64,000 nt of DNA from Tsuneonella dongtanensis (GTDB taxonomy: Bacteria; Pseudomonadota; Alphaproteobacteria; Sphingomonadales; Sphingomonadaceae), in the NCBI RefSeq assembly GCF_001698205.1, contig NZ_CP016591.1, positions 2,728,001-2,792,000 of the forward strand, given 5' to 3'. Positions 1 through 8,923 of the stretch are shown piece after piece. Positions within the stretch are counted from its first letter, which is position 1. Every line of letters starts with the position of its first letter. The position numbers and the translations under genes are program-made. The notes below the pieces were generated by a model. It was not told the DNA's origin and did no database searches. It saw nothing but the letters and a program-made list of their open reading frames with translations.

Positions 1-144
1 CCGGATGCCGCCGGCCGCATCGCGGGTTCGATGACCGCCTACTTGCGCGGTCTGCCCGACGAACTTTATGCGCTCTTCGGCACCGGCTATCTCGGCTACA
101 CCGCGGCGCGGCAGTGGGGAAAGATAAAGGGCGTGGAGGCCTGA
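1..144 (+). CDS. C-terminal end of a probable small holin-like membrane protein (5' end outside window)
   Basis: The frame is open from the first base to a TGA at 142-144 and gives 47 residues. The end of the protein reads YLGYTAARQWGKIKG, which resembles the C-terminal signature of the three-transmembrane holin-like proteins common in alphaproteobacteria (GYxGYxxxRxxxKxKG). The visible part has one short hydrophobic stretch around LYALFGTGYLGY. Too little is visible to place a domain with certainty, and the family call rests on memory of that signature. Confidence 0.45.
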   Translation, partial: PDAAGRIAGSMTAYLRGLPDELYALFGTGYLGYTAARQWGKIKGVEA

Positions 145-205
145 GCAGGTGAAACCGGTATCATTTCGCACTTGCGAAAGCGCGGGAAATGCATAGCTTG
201 CTGCA

Positions 206-511
206 ATGCAACAAGACGAGAAGATCGCCCTCTGCTCGCTCGCCATCGATCGCCGGGCAGCGCTGAAGGCCACCTACAACGCCATCCCCATCGAATGCCA
301 CCCGCACCAGCTCATCGAGCGCAACGGGACGGTGTACCTGCGCGCATTCAATCCCGCGAAGAGCCGCCTCGAAACCGACGATGCCGCGCTGGGCATGTTC
401 CATCTCGGCGGCCTGTCCGATCTCTCGCTGTGTGGATACGCGTTCGAACCGCTGCCGCCGGCCGCTGCGTCGACCCAGCGTTCGGACGACAAGGTGCTCG
501 TGTCGCTCTGA
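206..511 (+). CDS. Small WYL-like protein of unknown function
   Basis: A 101-residue frame starts at an ATG after a short leader. The middle, with ATYNAIPIECHPHQLIERNG followed by TVYLRAF, looks like the core strands of a WYL-type ligand-sensing domain (polar pocket residues, then a Y-L-R strand), but no helix-turn-helix is attached and the signature is partial. It sits 38 bp upstream of aroQ in the same direction. A second overlapping forward frame (172-540) is arginine-rich and has no recognisable pattern, so I take this frame as the real one. The role is unknown, and a regulator fragment is the alternative reading. Confidence 0.5.
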   Translation: MQQDEKIALCSLAIDRRAALKATYNAIPIECHPHQLIERNGTVYLRAFNPAKSRLETDDAALGMFHLGGLSDLSLCGYAFEPLPPAAASTQRSDDKVLVSL

Positions 512-549
512 CGGCTTGCGCGGTTCATCGGACGCGTTAATCCCGCCCG

Positions 550-987
550 ATGGCCAGCAACCTCGTCTACGTCCTTAACGGACCGAACCTCAACCTGCTC
601 GGCACGCGCGAGCCGGAAATCTACGGCTCGGCCACGCTCGACGATATCGCCGGGATGCTCGAGGATAGGGCGCGCGAGCTCGGCCTGGAGGTAGACGTGC
701 GCCAGTCGAACCATGAAGGCCACCTCGTCGACTGGCTGCACGAAGCGCGCGCCGAGGGGGCGAAGGCCGTGCTGCTCAACGCGGGCGCCTATACCCACAC
801 ATCGATCGCGCTGCTCGATGCGATCAAGGCGATCGGGGTTCCGGTGATCGAGGTCCACCTGTCGGATCCCTCCACCCGCGAGCCGTTCCGTCACCTGTCC
901 TACGTGGGCATGGGCGCCGTGGACGAGGTCAAGGGTCTCGGGCCGCAGAGCTACATCGTCGCGCTGGAAAAGGCGGCCGCGCTCTAG
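550..987 (+). CDS. aroQ: Type II 3-dehydroquinate dehydratase
   Basis: This 145-residue protein catalyses reversible dehydration of 3-dehydroquinate to 3-dehydroshikimate in the shikimate pathway, as a cytoplasmic dodecamer in this family. Family hallmarks are present: NGPNLNLLGTREPEIYG at residues 10-26, with the lid Arg20 and catalytic Tyr25; LLNAGAYTHTS around 75-85 with Asn77; the catalytic His103 in EVHLSD; and Arg114 in REPFR. Length is normal for the family. It lies 69 bp upstream of accB in the same direction, the aroQ-accB-accC order seen in many proteobacteria. Confidence 0.97.
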   Translation: MASNLVYVLNGPNLNLLGTREPEIYGSATLDDIAGMLEDRARELGLEVDVRQSNHEGHLVDWLHEARAEGAKAVLLNAGAYTHTSIALLDAIKAIGVPVIEVHLSDPSTREPFRHLSYVGMGAVDEVKGLGPQSYIVALEKAAAL

Positions 988-1056
988 CGTCCCGCTCTTG
1001 CCACCGCGCCCAACCCCGCGCATAGGCCGTGGCTTCAAATCGCAAAGAGGCATCTA

Positions 1057-1545
1057 ATGGCCGATAGCAAGGGCGCCGCCGGGCGAAGCTCGGGGATGAA
1101 TGTCGATACCGGGCTCGTACGCGAGCTTGCAGAACTGCTCGCAGAAACCGGGCTTACCGAAATCGAAGTCGAGGATGGCGACCGCAAGGTCCGCGTTGCC
1201 CGCGGCGGTGTGGCGGTCGCTGCACCGGTGGCGATGGCCGCTCCCGCGCCGGCCGCCGCGCCTGCGGCCGCAGCCGCTCCAGTGCCGGCTGCCGATGCAG
1301 CTCCGGACGTATCCGGCGCGCTCAAGTCGCCGATGGTCGGCACCGTCTATCTGTCCGCCGAACCGGGCGCGGCGCCGTTCGTTTCGGTGGGTTCCACGGT
1401 CAAGGAAGGCGACACCCTCGTCATCATCGAGGCGATGAAGGTCATGAACCCGATCGCCGCGGACAAGGCCGGCACCATCAAGGCGATCCTCGTCGAGAAT
1501 GCCCAGCCGGTCGAATTCGACCAGCCGCTGGTCGTGATCGGCTGA
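1057..1545 (+). CDS. accB: Biotin carboxyl carrier protein of acetyl-CoA carboxylase
   Basis: The 162-residue protein carries the biotin that shuttles carboxylate between biotin carboxylase and carboxyltransferase in fatty-acid synthesis. An N-terminal domain (about 15-50) is followed by an Ala/Pro-rich flexible linker (52-85) and a C-terminal biotinyl domain. The biotin attachment motif EAMKVMNPI places the modified lysine at residue 128. AGAGG at 1037-1041 lies about 15 bp before the ATG, so ribosome-site spacing is loose. The accC start follows 7 bp after the stop, so the two are surely co-transcribed. Confidence 0.98.
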   Translation: MADSKGAAGRSSGMNVDTGLVRELAELLAETGLTEIEVEDGDRKVRVARGGVAVAAPVAMAAPAPAAAPAAAAAPVPAADAAPDVSGALKSPMVGTVYLSAEPGAAPFVSVGSTVKEGDTLVIIEAMKVMNPIAADKAGTIKAILVENAQPVEFDQPLVVIG

Positions 1546-1552
1546 CGATAGC

Positions 1553-2899
1553 ATGGGTATTTCACGGATCCTGATCGCCAATCGGGGCGAGATCGCGCTG
1601 CGCATCCACCGCGCTGCGCACGAGATGGGGATCGAGACGGTCGCGGTCCATTCGACCGCCGATGCCGATGCGATGCACGTCCGCCTGGCCGATCACGCGG
1701 TCTGCATCGGGCCGCCGCCGGCGAGCGACAGCTACCTCAACGTCGCGGCGATCATCTCCGCTGCCGAAATTTCCCAGGCCGACGCGATCCACCCGGGCTA
1801 TGGTTTCCTGTCGGAGAACGCCAAGTTCGCCGAGATCGTCGAGGCGCACGACATCACCTGGATCGGCCCCAAGCCCGAACACATCGTGACGATGGGCGAC
1901 AAGGTCGAGGCCAAGCGCACCGCCGGCAAGCTCGGCCTGCCACTGGTGCCCGGCAGCGACGGCGCGGTGAGCGACGTCGGCGAGGCCAAGAGGATCGCCG
2001 CCGAAATCGGCTACCCGGTCATCATCAAGGCCGCGAGCGGCGGCGGCGGGCGCGGCATGAAGGTGTGCGAGAGCGAGGACACGCTCGAGACGCTGATGAG
2101 CCAGGCGGGCAGCGAGGCCAAGGCCGCGTTCGGAGATGCCACGGTCTATATCGAGAAGTACCTCGGCAACCCGCGCCACATCGAATTCCAGGTGTTCGGT
2201 GACGGCAACGGCAACGCGGTACATCTGGGCGAGCGCGACTGCTCGCTCCAGCGCCGCCACCAGAAGGTGCTCGAAGAAGCGCCTTCACCCGTCATCACCC
2301 CCGAAGAGCGCACGCGGATGGGCGACATCTGCGCCAAGGCGATGGCCGACATGGGCTATCGCGGTGCGGGCACCATCGAGTTCCTGTGGGAGAACGGCGA
2401 GTTCTACTTCATCGAGATGAACACCCGCCTTCAGGTGGAGCATCCGGTGACCGAGGCGATCACCGGCCTCGACCTCGTCCGCGAGCAAATCCGCGTTGCC
2501 GACGGCAAGCCGCTGTCGGTCACGCAGGACGACATCCGGTTCACCGGTCACGCGATCGAATGCCGCATCAATGCCGAAGACCCGTGGACATTCGCGCCCT
2601 CGCCGGGGCTGGTTTCGGCCTATCACGCGGCGGGCGGCATGCACGTGCGGGTCGATAGCGGGCTCTACGCCGGCTATCGCATACCCCCTTACTACGACAG
2701 CATGATCGCCAAGCTGATCGTCTACGGCCGCACCCGCGAAGGCTGCATCATGCGCCTGCGCCGCGCGCTGGAGGAAATGGTCGTCGAGGGGGTCAAGACC
2801 TCGATCCCGCTGCACCAGGAGCTGCTACGCCAGCCCGACGTGCTCAGCGGCGACTATTCGATCAAGTGGCTCGAGGAGTGGCTGAAGGAGCGCGGCTGA
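1553..2899 (+). CDS. accC: Biotin carboxylase subunit of acetyl-CoA carboxylase
   Basis: This 448-residue ATP-grasp enzyme carboxylates biotin on AccB using ATP and bicarbonate. Domains run in the usual order: N-terminal pre-ATP-grasp domain beginning [17 protein letters not shown]-grasp domain with the glycine-rich loop [13 protein letters not shown] near residue 160, the [14 protein letters not shown] catalytic segment near 290, and the C-terminal carboxylase domain with [12 protein letters not shown]. Length matches the family. It starts 7 bp after accB and ends the operon; nothing in the sequence suggests impairment. Confidence 0.98.
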   Translation: MGISRILIANRGEIALRIHRAAHEMGIETVAVHSTADADAMHVRLADHAVCIGPPPASDSYLNVAAIISAAEISQADAIHPGYGFLSENAKFAEIVEAHDITWIGPKPEHIVTMGDKVEAKRTAGKLGLPLVPGSDGAVSDVGEAKRIAAEIGYPVIIKAASGGGGRGMKVCESEDTLETLMSQAGSEAKAAFGDATVYIEKYLGNPRHIEFQVFGDGNGNAVHLGERDCSLQRRHQKVLEEAPSPVITPEERTRMGDICAKAMADMGYRGAGTIEFLWENGEFYFIEMNTRLQVEHPVTEAITGLDLVREQIRVADGKPLSVTQDDIRFTGHAIECRINAEDPWTFAPSPGLVSAYHAAGGMHVRVDSGLYAGYRIPPYYDSMIAKLIVYGRTREGCIMRLRRALEEMVVEGVKTSIPLHQELLRQPDVLSGDYSIKWLEEWLKERG

Positions 2900-2960
2900 C
2901 GCGCCTGTTTGCTTTTTCCCGTCGTCCGTGATTTCCTCCGTTTTTCAAGGGGGGCGGGCA

Positions 2961-4349
2961 ATGATCGACAGGCGGGAATTCGGCGCAGGCGGATTGGCGG
3001 CACTCGCGGCGGGCCTCATTCCATCAGGAGCGCAGGCGCAAGCGGGAGGCACCCCTCCCCTCACGAGCGACATCGGCCGGCTCGCCCGCGTCCTCGTTCA
3101 CAGCTTCGTCGAGGGCGACCACCCGGTGGACATCATCGGCGATGCCCTGCTGCCCGACGCGGAAGCCGATTACGGGTCGGTCGCGCGCCAGCATGCCGCG
3201 CTCAACGACCTGCTCCGCGCATCGGGCGCCGAGGTGGTCGAACTGCGCGATGCGCTGGCTGCGGCGATGGACGCCACACGGTCGTCGGGCGTACTCGCAG
3301 CCTGGGTCGACGAGGCATTCCCCCGCCTCGGTGCGCGGGCGAGCGAAGTCACCGCCGAACAAGTGCTCGGCCGCGATCCCGACCAGCGATTCCGCCTGGG
3401 GCCCGACGGCGCCTATCGCCATGCGCAGAACGATTCCTCGTCGACGATCTGGACGCGCGATTCCGCTTTCATGACGCCCAAGGGCCTCGTTATCTGCAAT
3501 TCCGCCTCGCAGCGGCGCCGGCGCGAGAACATGCTGCTGCGCTTCGTCTATGCGCACTCGCCCATGCTGAAGGACGTGCCGATCGCGATGGACGCGGTCG
3601 AGGAGGGCATGATCATCGAGGGCGGCGACGCCATGGTGGTGGAGAAGAACCTCCTGTTCCTCGGCACCGGCAATCGCACCGACCCGCGCATCGCGCCGGT
3701 GCTGGCGCAGCGGCTCGACATGGACGTGCTGGCCGTCCAGACGGTCGAGAAGGAATTTCTCCAGATGTCGTGGCCCGGCGGATCGATGCCGGCGCGCGAA
3801 CTGCGCATCCTGCTGCTCCACCTCGACACCTTCTTCACGCTGATGGCGCCGCGGCACGGCTTGACCGTGCCCTATTTACTGGAAAGCGAGTTTGCCGAGA
3901 GCAGCCCGATGGTGCGTTTCATCAAGGGCGCGCGCGCCGATACGCGGCTTGAGGCAGACGAAGCGGAAGCCGGGCTCGACATGCTCAAGGGCTTCGGGTC
4001 ATTGAAGCTGTTCCGCCGCGGCACCGGCGCCGAGGAAAAGGTCGAAGGCAAGCTCGTCGACCACCTGCGACGCCTCAAGTGGAAGCTGACCTGGGTTGGC
4101 GGCGCGCGTCCTGCAGACAGGCAGGAGGCCTTTGCGCACTTCATGGCGGTCGCCTACCCTGAACTGCGGCGACAGGCCGCGAACGTCGTGCAGGCCACGC
4201 CCGGCCGGGTCATCGCCTATGCCGGAAACCCTGCGACCAAGGCGGCGATCGAGGCGGAGGGCTTCGCGGTCGACACCTTCCCGGGGCGCGACCTGTGGGC
4301 CTGGCATGGCGGACCGCACTGCCTGACCCAGCCGTTGCGGCGCAGCTGA
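2961..4349 (+). CDS. Arginine deiminase-family hydrolase with a Tat signal peptide
   Basis: The start at 2961 is preferred over an upstream ATG (2928) because AAGGGGGG lies about 7 bp before it and the protein then opens with a twin-arginine signal, DRREFGAGGLAALAAG, ending near AQAQA (residue 27). The 462-residue product has the full guanidino-group-modifying catalytic set: Asp167 in WTRDSAF, Glu220 in EGGD, His287 in LHLDTFF and Cys454 in GGPHCLTQP. Known relatives hydrolyse arginine to citrulline and ammonia in the cytoplasm; an exported version would act on periplasmic arginine or a related guanidine. It stands alone, without arc genes or an arginine/ornithine antiporter, so catabolic ATP generation is unlikely. 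Substrate uncertain. Confidence 0.85.
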   Translation: MIDRREFGAGGLAALAAGLIPSGAQAQAGGTPPLTSDIGRLARVLVHSFVEGDHPVDIIGDALLPDAEADYGSVARQHAALNDLLRASGAEVVELRDALAAAMDATRSSGVLAAWVDEAFPRLGARASEVTAEQVLGRDPDQRFRLGPDGAYRHAQNDSSSTIWTRDSAFMTPKGLVICNSASQRRRRENMLLRFVYAHSPMLKDVPIAMDAVEEGMIIEGGDAMVVEKNLLFLGTGNRTDPRIAPVLAQRLDMDVLAVQTVEKEFLQMSWPGGSMPARELRILLLHLDTFFTLMAPRHGLTVPYLLESEFAESSPMVRFIKGARADTRLEADEAEAGLDMLKGFGSLKLFRRGTGAEEKVEGKLVDHLRRLKWKLTWVGGARPADRQEAFAHFMAVAYPELRRQAANVVQATPGRVIAYAGNPATKAAIEAEGFAVDTFPGRDLWAWHGGPHCLTQPLRRS

Positions 4350-4573
4350 CGCAGCGCGATTAGGTGTATCGAGACTTCCGTGCTACAAGGGCGCCGCTGA
4401 CGTCGAAATTTGCGACGGACTTCGAGATTTGACGACGCCGCTTGCCCCCACCCAGAGGGTCCGGGCCCCGGCGAAAACCAGACGACGACTTCCTTTCAAC
4501 TGACGATTTGACGCACGACCCGCCGGGCATGTCGCCCGGAGGGCAACTGACGCGTTTCTTGAAAGGAAACACC

Positions 4574-4786
4574 ATGAGCAAGACCGGAACCGTGAAGTTC
4601 TTCAACCTCGACAAAGGCTACGGCTTCATCCAGCCCGACGACGGTTCGGACGACAGCTTCGTCCACATCACCGCCGTGCAGGCCGCCGGCATGCAGTCGC
4701 TGAACAAGGACCAGCGCCTGAACTTCGAAGTCGAGCAGGGCCGCAACGGCAAGGCCAGCGCGGTCAACCTGTCCGCCGCGGACTGA
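4574..4786 (+). CDS. Cold-shock domain protein (CspA family)
   Basis: A 70-residue single cold-shock domain with the RNP1-type motif KGYGFIQPD and the RNP2-type motif DSFVHI. Such proteins bind single-stranded RNA and DNA and melt RNA secondary structure. The ATG follows AAAGGAAAC, a good ribosome site. The roughly 220 bp before it hold no gene; a long structured leader is typical of cold-shock mRNAs and could carry post-transcriptional control here. A hairpin terminator follows at 4805. Confidence 0.95.
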   Translation: MSKTGTVKFFNLDKGYGFIQPDDGSDDSFVHITAVQAAGMQSLNKDQRLNFEVEQGRNGKASAVNLSAAD

Positions 4787-4804
4787 TCGTCGCTTCACGA
4801 AATG

Positions 4805-4838
4805 CTCCCTCCGCGCCCCGCGTGCGGGGGGAGTTTTC
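4805..4838 (+). terminator. Rho-independent terminator after the cold-shock gene
   Basis: CTCCC (4805-4809) pairs with GGGAG (4829-4833) around a GC-rich inner hairpin and is followed directly by TTTT. It sits 18 bp past the cold-shock stop codon and could act as an attenuator for the next small gene. Confidence 0.65.
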
Positions 4839-4863
4839 GTCCAACCACCAAAGGGAAACCCAG

Positions 4864-5118
4864 ATGAGCCAGACTTTCGAATTCTACGACGCGCGTGCGC
4901 GGGAAGCCGAAGCCGAAGCGGACAAGGCGACCCTCGACAACGTGCGCGACCGCAACTTGCGCGCCGCGAAGACCTGGCAGGCGCTGGCCAACCAGGCGAA
5001 GCGGGTGATGCTCGACCGGGCCAAGACCGAGCGCGAGAAGGCTGCACGCCGCGCCGTCGAGGCGGCCGATGCCGCCGACATCCAGGACGTGATCGACGCG
5101 GCCGACGAAGCCGCCTGA
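4864..5118 (+). CDS. Small charged helical protein, function unknown
   Basis: An 84-residue protein starts after AAAGGGAAACCCAG. It is rich in Ala, Glu, Lys, Arg and Asp in a heptad-like pattern (AREAEAEADKATLDNVRDRN onward), predicting one long amphipathic helix or coiled coil with no membrane segment or catalytic motif. It lies just after the cold-shock terminator and may be transcribed by read-through. I do not recognise a family. Confidence 0.7.
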   Translation: MSQTFEFYDARAREAEAEADKATLDNVRDRNLRAAKTWQALANQAKRVMLDRAKTEREKAARRAVEAADAADIQDVIDAADEAA

Positions 5119-5121
5119 CGG

Positions 5122-5589
5122 CTAATCCTCGAGCGGGACGCCGGGCTCGTGCTTGGCGGTGCGGATCGTCAGGCTGGTTTTGACGCTGTCGACGTTGGGC
5201 GCCGGCGTCAGCTTGCTGGTCAGGAATTCCTGGAAGCTCTGCAGATCCTGGCTGACGATCTTGAGGATGAAATCGATCTCGCCGTTGAGCATGTGGCACT
5301 CGCGCACTTCGGGCAGCGCCTTCATGTGATCCTCGAATTCGCGCAGCGCGCTTTCGGCCTGGCTCTTGAGGCTGACCATCGCGAACACGGTGATGGCGAA
5401 GCCGAGTTTCGACGGGTCCAGATCGGCATGATAGCCGCGGATGACGCCTTCTTCCTCCAGCGCGCGAACGCGGCGCAGGCACGGCGGCGCGGTCAAGCCG
5501 ACGCGGCTGGCGAGTTCCACGTTGGTCACGCGCCCTTCGGCCTGCAATTCCGCCAGCAATTTCCTGTCGATACCGTCGAGATTGGCCAT
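5122..5589 (-). CDS. Lrp/AsnC-family transcriptional regulator
   Basis: 155 residues starting at MANLDGIDRKLLAELQ; a longer in-frame start at 5634 would add a tail with no family match. The N-terminal winged helix-turn-helix (about 1-60, VTNVELASRVGLTAPPCLRR) is followed by an RAM/AsnC ligand-binding domain (about 65-145, with LNGEIDFILKIVSQD). Family members sense amino acids and form octamers. The motif GLTAPPCLRRVR is typical of Lrp itself and its close alphaproteobacterial relatives. It converges with the small gene at 4864 and diverges from the kinase-like gene at 5805. Confidence 0.9.
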   Translation of the reverse strand: MANLDGIDRKLLAELQAEGRVTNVELASRVGLTAPPCLRRVRALEEEGVIRGYHADLDPSKLGFAITVFAMVSLKSQAESALREFEDHMKALPEVRECHMLNGEIDFILKIVSQDLQSFQEFLTSKLTPAPNVDSVKTSLTIRTAKHEPGVPLED

Positions 5590-5662
5590 AACCGCGCCCC
5601 CGGACTGCGCCGAACCCGGGTAGATTCCGGGCAATTAAGGCGACGCTGAGTCGCGCCGCCGG

Positions 5663-5675
5663 ATAATTTTATTAT
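5663..5675. promoter_or_regulatory. AT-rich inverted repeat, candidate Lrp/AsnC operator
   Basis: ATAAT-TTT-ATTAT stands out in a GC-rich spacer, 74 bp upstream of the regulator start and 130 bp before the kinase-like gene. Lrp-type proteins favour such AT-rich dyads and often autoregulate. Position and symmetry are seen; binding is inferred. Confidence 0.35.
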
Positions 5676-5804
5676 TCCTGCCAGCAATTGTCCCGCTTTG
5701 CAACGCACGTCCCTTGGCCGGTGTGCCTCGCCCGCGCGCGTGGTAGCAGGCCACGTCGGCGTTGCGTCCTTCATTCAGGGTCGTATCGCCATAACTGGAG
5801 CGCC

Positions 5805-7517
5805 ATGCATTTCGACGATCGCCTTGCCACGGTCCTGCGCCACCGCGCTGCCGGCGAGCGCGCGGCGCGTACCCAGTTTCGGCAGTTGCTCGACCTGCTC
5901 GGCAGCCGGCGGCACGGGCGCGACGAAAGCCTGCTGGCGGCGGCATGGCTGCGGCTCGCCGCGCTGGGCGAAGCGCTCCCTTCCGGCGAGCGCGCGGCGA
6001 TGATCCGCGAGCCGGGGCTGCGATTCCGCAATCCCGAACTGGCGCTCCACCTTGCCGAGGACGAGCCCGAAGTCGCCGCCGCGGCTCTCGGCGTCGCGCA
6101 GCTGACGGTCGAGGACTGGGACGCATTGATCCCCCGCCTTCCGATCCGCGCGCGCGGATTCCTGCGCCTGCGCCGCGACTTGCCGCGGCCGACACAGGAC
6201 CTGCTCGAACGCCTCGGCATCCGGGATCGGGGCCTGCCACGTCCGGACAGCGAATTCGCCAGCGAGGAAGAAACGCTCGAGCTCGCCGTGGAGGCCACCC
6301 CCATACCGCTCTCGCTGCGGCCGATCCCCGCCAACGACCTGGCCGACGATGCGCCAGCCACGGCGCCTGCGCCCGCAGTGGCGGCCGACGACAGCGAGAT
6401 CGGCGCGCTGGTCAAGCGCATCGAGGCCTATCGCAAGACCCGCGCATCCCGCATGGCGGGAGAGGATGACCCGCGTCTCCCACTCGGGGAACGAGCCGAA
6501 ACGACACTCTCCTCTGCCGTCACCGGCTTCGCGTTCACCACCGATGGCGAAGGCCGGATCGACTGGGCCGAGCCACGCGTCGCACCGATGGTCGTGGGCG
6601 CACTGCTCGCTCCCGCAACCGGCCGATCGCAACGCCTCCAGCCGATAGTCTCCCAAGCGACCGAACTCGCGGGTGCCCCGGCCATAGCGGGAGACTGGGT
6701 GGTCGACGCCGCTCCGCGCTTCAGCGAGGCCGGCGGGCGTTTCCTTGGCTACGCGGGTCGCTTTCGCCGCCCCGCCCCGCCAGAATTCGCCGTGCCGCCG
6801 GTCGATCCCGCGGCCGACCGCATGCGCCAGTTGCTGCATGAACTGAAGACGCCGGTGAACGCGATCCAGGGCTTCGCAGAAGTCATCCAGCAGCAGCTTT
6901 TCGGCCCTGCACCGCACGAATACCGGGCACTCGCGGCCGCCATCGCGGGGGACGCGGCGCGCATCCTCGCCGGGTTCGACGAACTCGACCGGTTGGCGAA
7001 GCTCGAGACAGGCGCGCTGGTCCCGCAGTCCGGAGATGCCGACTGGTCCGCGATCGTGAGCGGCCTTGCCGGACAGCTCGACGAAGTGCTGCGCCCCCGC
7101 GGCGCGCGTTTCGAGCTGGCCGCAGCCCCGGGTCGCATGCCCGTTCCGCTCGACGCGAACGAAGCCGCGACGCTCGGCTGGCGCCTGCTCGCCACGCTGA
7201 CAGGAGCGGCGGGCGCGAACGAGGTCATCGCGCTGACCCTGGAACCGGCACCGGCAGGCATCCGGCTCGCTGTACGCCTTCCCGGTGCGCTAGCTGGCGC
7301 GGACGACGTGTTCGCGGCAGACGGGCGCGCCGGCGGCGGGGCGGTGAGCGCGGGGATGTTCGGCGCCGGCTTTGCATTGCGGCTGGCCCGCGCCGAGGCC
7401 CGTGCGATCGGGGGCGACCTCACGCGCGAAGGCGACACGCTCGTCCTCGTCCTGCCGCGCTTGACCGCGGCGAGCCGCGAAACTAGCCCGGTCGCGGCCG
7501 ACGCAGCGCACGGGTAG
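5805..7517 (+). CDS. Histidine kinase-like protein with a degenerate ATPase domain
   Basis: The ATG at 5805 gives a 570-residue protein; an upstream in-frame start would add 39 arginine-rich residues with no domain. The C-terminal half has an H-box, LLHELKTPVNAIQGF, with the phosphoacceptor histidine near residue 345, then a long dimerisation helix. The ATPase-like domain ends in a G2-like FGAGFALRLARAEARAIGGDL, but the N-box asparagine is not obvious where DANEAATLGWRLLATL stands. The N-terminal 340 residues contain no transmembrane helix or clear sensor fold. No response regulator is adjacent. It may be a true cytoplasmic kinase or a phosphotransfer/scaffold derivative. Confidence 0.7.
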   Translation: MHFDDRLATVLRHRAAGERAARTQFRQLLDLLGSRRHGRDESLLAAAWLRLAALGEALPSGERAAMIREPGLRFRNPELALHLAEDEPEVAAAALGVAQLTVEDWDALIPRLPIRARGFLRLRRDLPRPTQDLLERLGIRDRGLPRPDSEFASEEETLELAVEATPIPLSLRPIPANDLADDAPATAPAPAVAADDSEIGALVKRIEAYRKTRASRMAGEDDPRLPLGERAETTLSSAVTGFAFTTDGEGRIDWAEPRVAPMVVGALLAPATGRSQRLQPIVSQATELAGAPAIAGDWVVDAAPRFSEAGGRFLGYAGRFRRPAPPEFAVPPVDPAADRMRQLLHELKTPVNAIQGFAEVIQQQLFGPAPHEYRALAAAIAGDAARILAGFDELDRLAKLETGALVPQSGDADWSAIVSGLAGQLDEVLRPRGARFELAAAPGRMPVPLDANEAATLGWRLLATLTGAAGANEVIALTLEPAPAGIRLAVRLPGALAGADDVFAADGRAGGGAVSAGMFGAGFALRLARAEARAIGGDLTREGDTLVLVLPRLTAASRETSPVAADAAHG

Positions 7518-7584
7518 CTGTCCGGCCGGGTCGCACCGCGGACTACACGCTGCGGTATTCACGATGCGACCAGGGGGCAACGAA

Positions 7585-8583
7585 ATGGACCGGCCACTGA
7601 CCGAACCGCCAGAGCCGGGTCGCACGGCGCGCTTTCGCACCGGTTTCGGGCAGCGAGTCCTGCTGACGGTCGACACCGAGGAAGAATTCGACTGGTCGGG
7701 ACCTTTCACCCGCGATCGTCACGGGCTGACCCATGTTCCCGCGATCGCGCGATTCCAGGAATTCTGCGAAGGGCTCGGGGTATCCCCGGTCTATCTCGTC
7801 GATTGGCCGATCGCGACCAACGCGCTGGCCGTCGAGATCATCGGGGATGCGGTGCGTGCGCGGCGGGCCGAAGTCGGCATCCAGCTCCACCCCTGGGTCA
7901 ACCCACCCTTCGACGAGGAGATTTCGGTCCGCAACAGCTTTGCGGGCAACCTGCCGCCCGAGCTCGAACGAGCTAAATTCATGGCCCTGCGCGACCGGAT
8001 CGAGCAGGCGTTCGAAGTCCAGCCGCTGATCTATCGCGCGGGCCGGTACGGCCTGGGCCCGCAAACCGCCGGGCTGCTGCGCGATGCGGGCGTGGCGATC
8101 GACACTTCGGTGCGCGCCAACTACGACTACAGCGCGCAAGGCGGGCCGGACTACCGGAACCACCCGCTCGAACCGTACTGGGTTGATAGCGCGCGCACCC
8201 TGCTGGAACTGCCCCTCACGACGGTGTATTTCGGGCTGCTGCGGCGCCAGGGCCGGCTGATCCAGCGCGTCGCCGCGCACATGCCCCACCTCCCCGGCAT
8301 CCTGTCGCGGCTGGGCCTCGTTGAGAGGATCGCGCTGACCCCGGAAGGGGTGACCGCGAGCGAGGCGATCAAGGGCATCGACATGGCGCTCGACGATGGC
8401 CTGCCGATCCTGGTGCTCAGCTTCCACAGTCCCTCGCTCGCGCCGGGCAACACCGACTACGTGCGCGACGCGCGCGATCTCGACCGACTCTACGACTGGC
8501 TCCGCCGGGTGTACGATTACCTCGATCTGCGCGCGGTCGCTTCAACCACGGTCGCCGAGATCATGGACAACGTCGAACGCTGA
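7585..8583 (+). CDS. Polysaccharide deacetylase-family protein (WalW-like)
   Basis: The ATG at 7585 follows AGGGGGCAACGAA; another ATG lies 21 bp upstream. The 332-residue protein opens its fold with LLTVDTEEEFDW, matching the metal-binding D-x-E/D of NodB-like enzymes, has the second-motif segment EVGIQLHPWVNPP with a conserved His, and later RAGRYGLGPQT and LSFHSPSL. These are the marks of WalW-type polysaccharide deacetylases often found near surface-glycan genes. No signal peptide is seen. It precedes the two tRNA genes and its own neighbours say little about a substrate. Confidence 0.8.
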   Translation: MDRPLTEPPEPGRTARFRTGFGQRVLLTVDTEEEFDWSGPFTRDRHGLTHVPAIARFQEFCEGLGVSPVYLVDWPIATNALAVEIIGDAVRARRAEVGIQLHPWVNPPFDEEISVRNSFAGNLPPELERAKFMALRDRIEQAFEVQPLIYRAGRYGLGPQTAGLLRDAGVAIDTSVRANYDYSAQGGPDYRNHPLEPYWVDSARTLLELPLTTVYFGLLRRQGRLIQRVAAHMPHLPGILSRLGLVERIALTPEGVTASEAIKGIDMALDDGLPILVLSFHSPSLAPGNTDYVRDARDLDRLYDWLRRVYDYLDLRAVASTTVAEIMDNVER

Positions 8584-8636
8584 TCCGCTTGCCAGCCCGT
8601 TCGTGCACGTCTAGGCGCGCGGCACCGGATTCCGGA

Positions 8637-8713
8637 GGGCCTGTAGCTCAGTTGGTTAGAGCTGGCCGCTCATAACGGCTAGGTCGCGGGTTCGAGTCCT
8701 GCCGGGCCCACCA
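8637..8713 (+). tRNA. tRNA with CAT anticodon, probably tRNA-Ile2 (lysidine type)
   Basis: A 77-nt cloverleaf: acceptor arms GGGCCTG and CGGGCCC, A discriminator plus encoded CCA, D arm GCTCAGTTGGTTAGAGC, anticodon loop CTCATAA (anticodon CAT) and T loop TTCGAGT. CAT may be elongator Met or Ile2 whose C34 becomes lysidine. The GGGCC-type acceptor and the GGTCGC segment resemble bacterial tRNA-Ile2 more than tRNA-Met, but this rests on memory of family sequences. Confidence 0.9.
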
Positions 8714-8733
8714 CCGGACCGGTCCGAAAAGGT

Positions 8734-8877
<144 letters not shown>

Positions 8878-8882
<5 letters not shown>

Positions 8883-8923
8883 GATTGGACAAGATCGTCC
8901 GGGGGACGATCTTGCGTCGAAAC
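8878..8923. repeat. Nested palindrome (copy 1 of a covarying hairpin element)
   Basis: Outer arms GTTTCGA (8878-8884) and TCGAAAC (8917-8923) enclose perfect 10-bp inner arms AAGATCGTCC (8891-8900) and GGACGATCTT (8904-8913) around GGG. A related element at 39487-39532 has different but again perfectly paired arms, so the pairing is conserved while the bases change. The conserved tail CTCCCGAGCGAAAGCGAA follows both copies. Confidence 0.7.
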
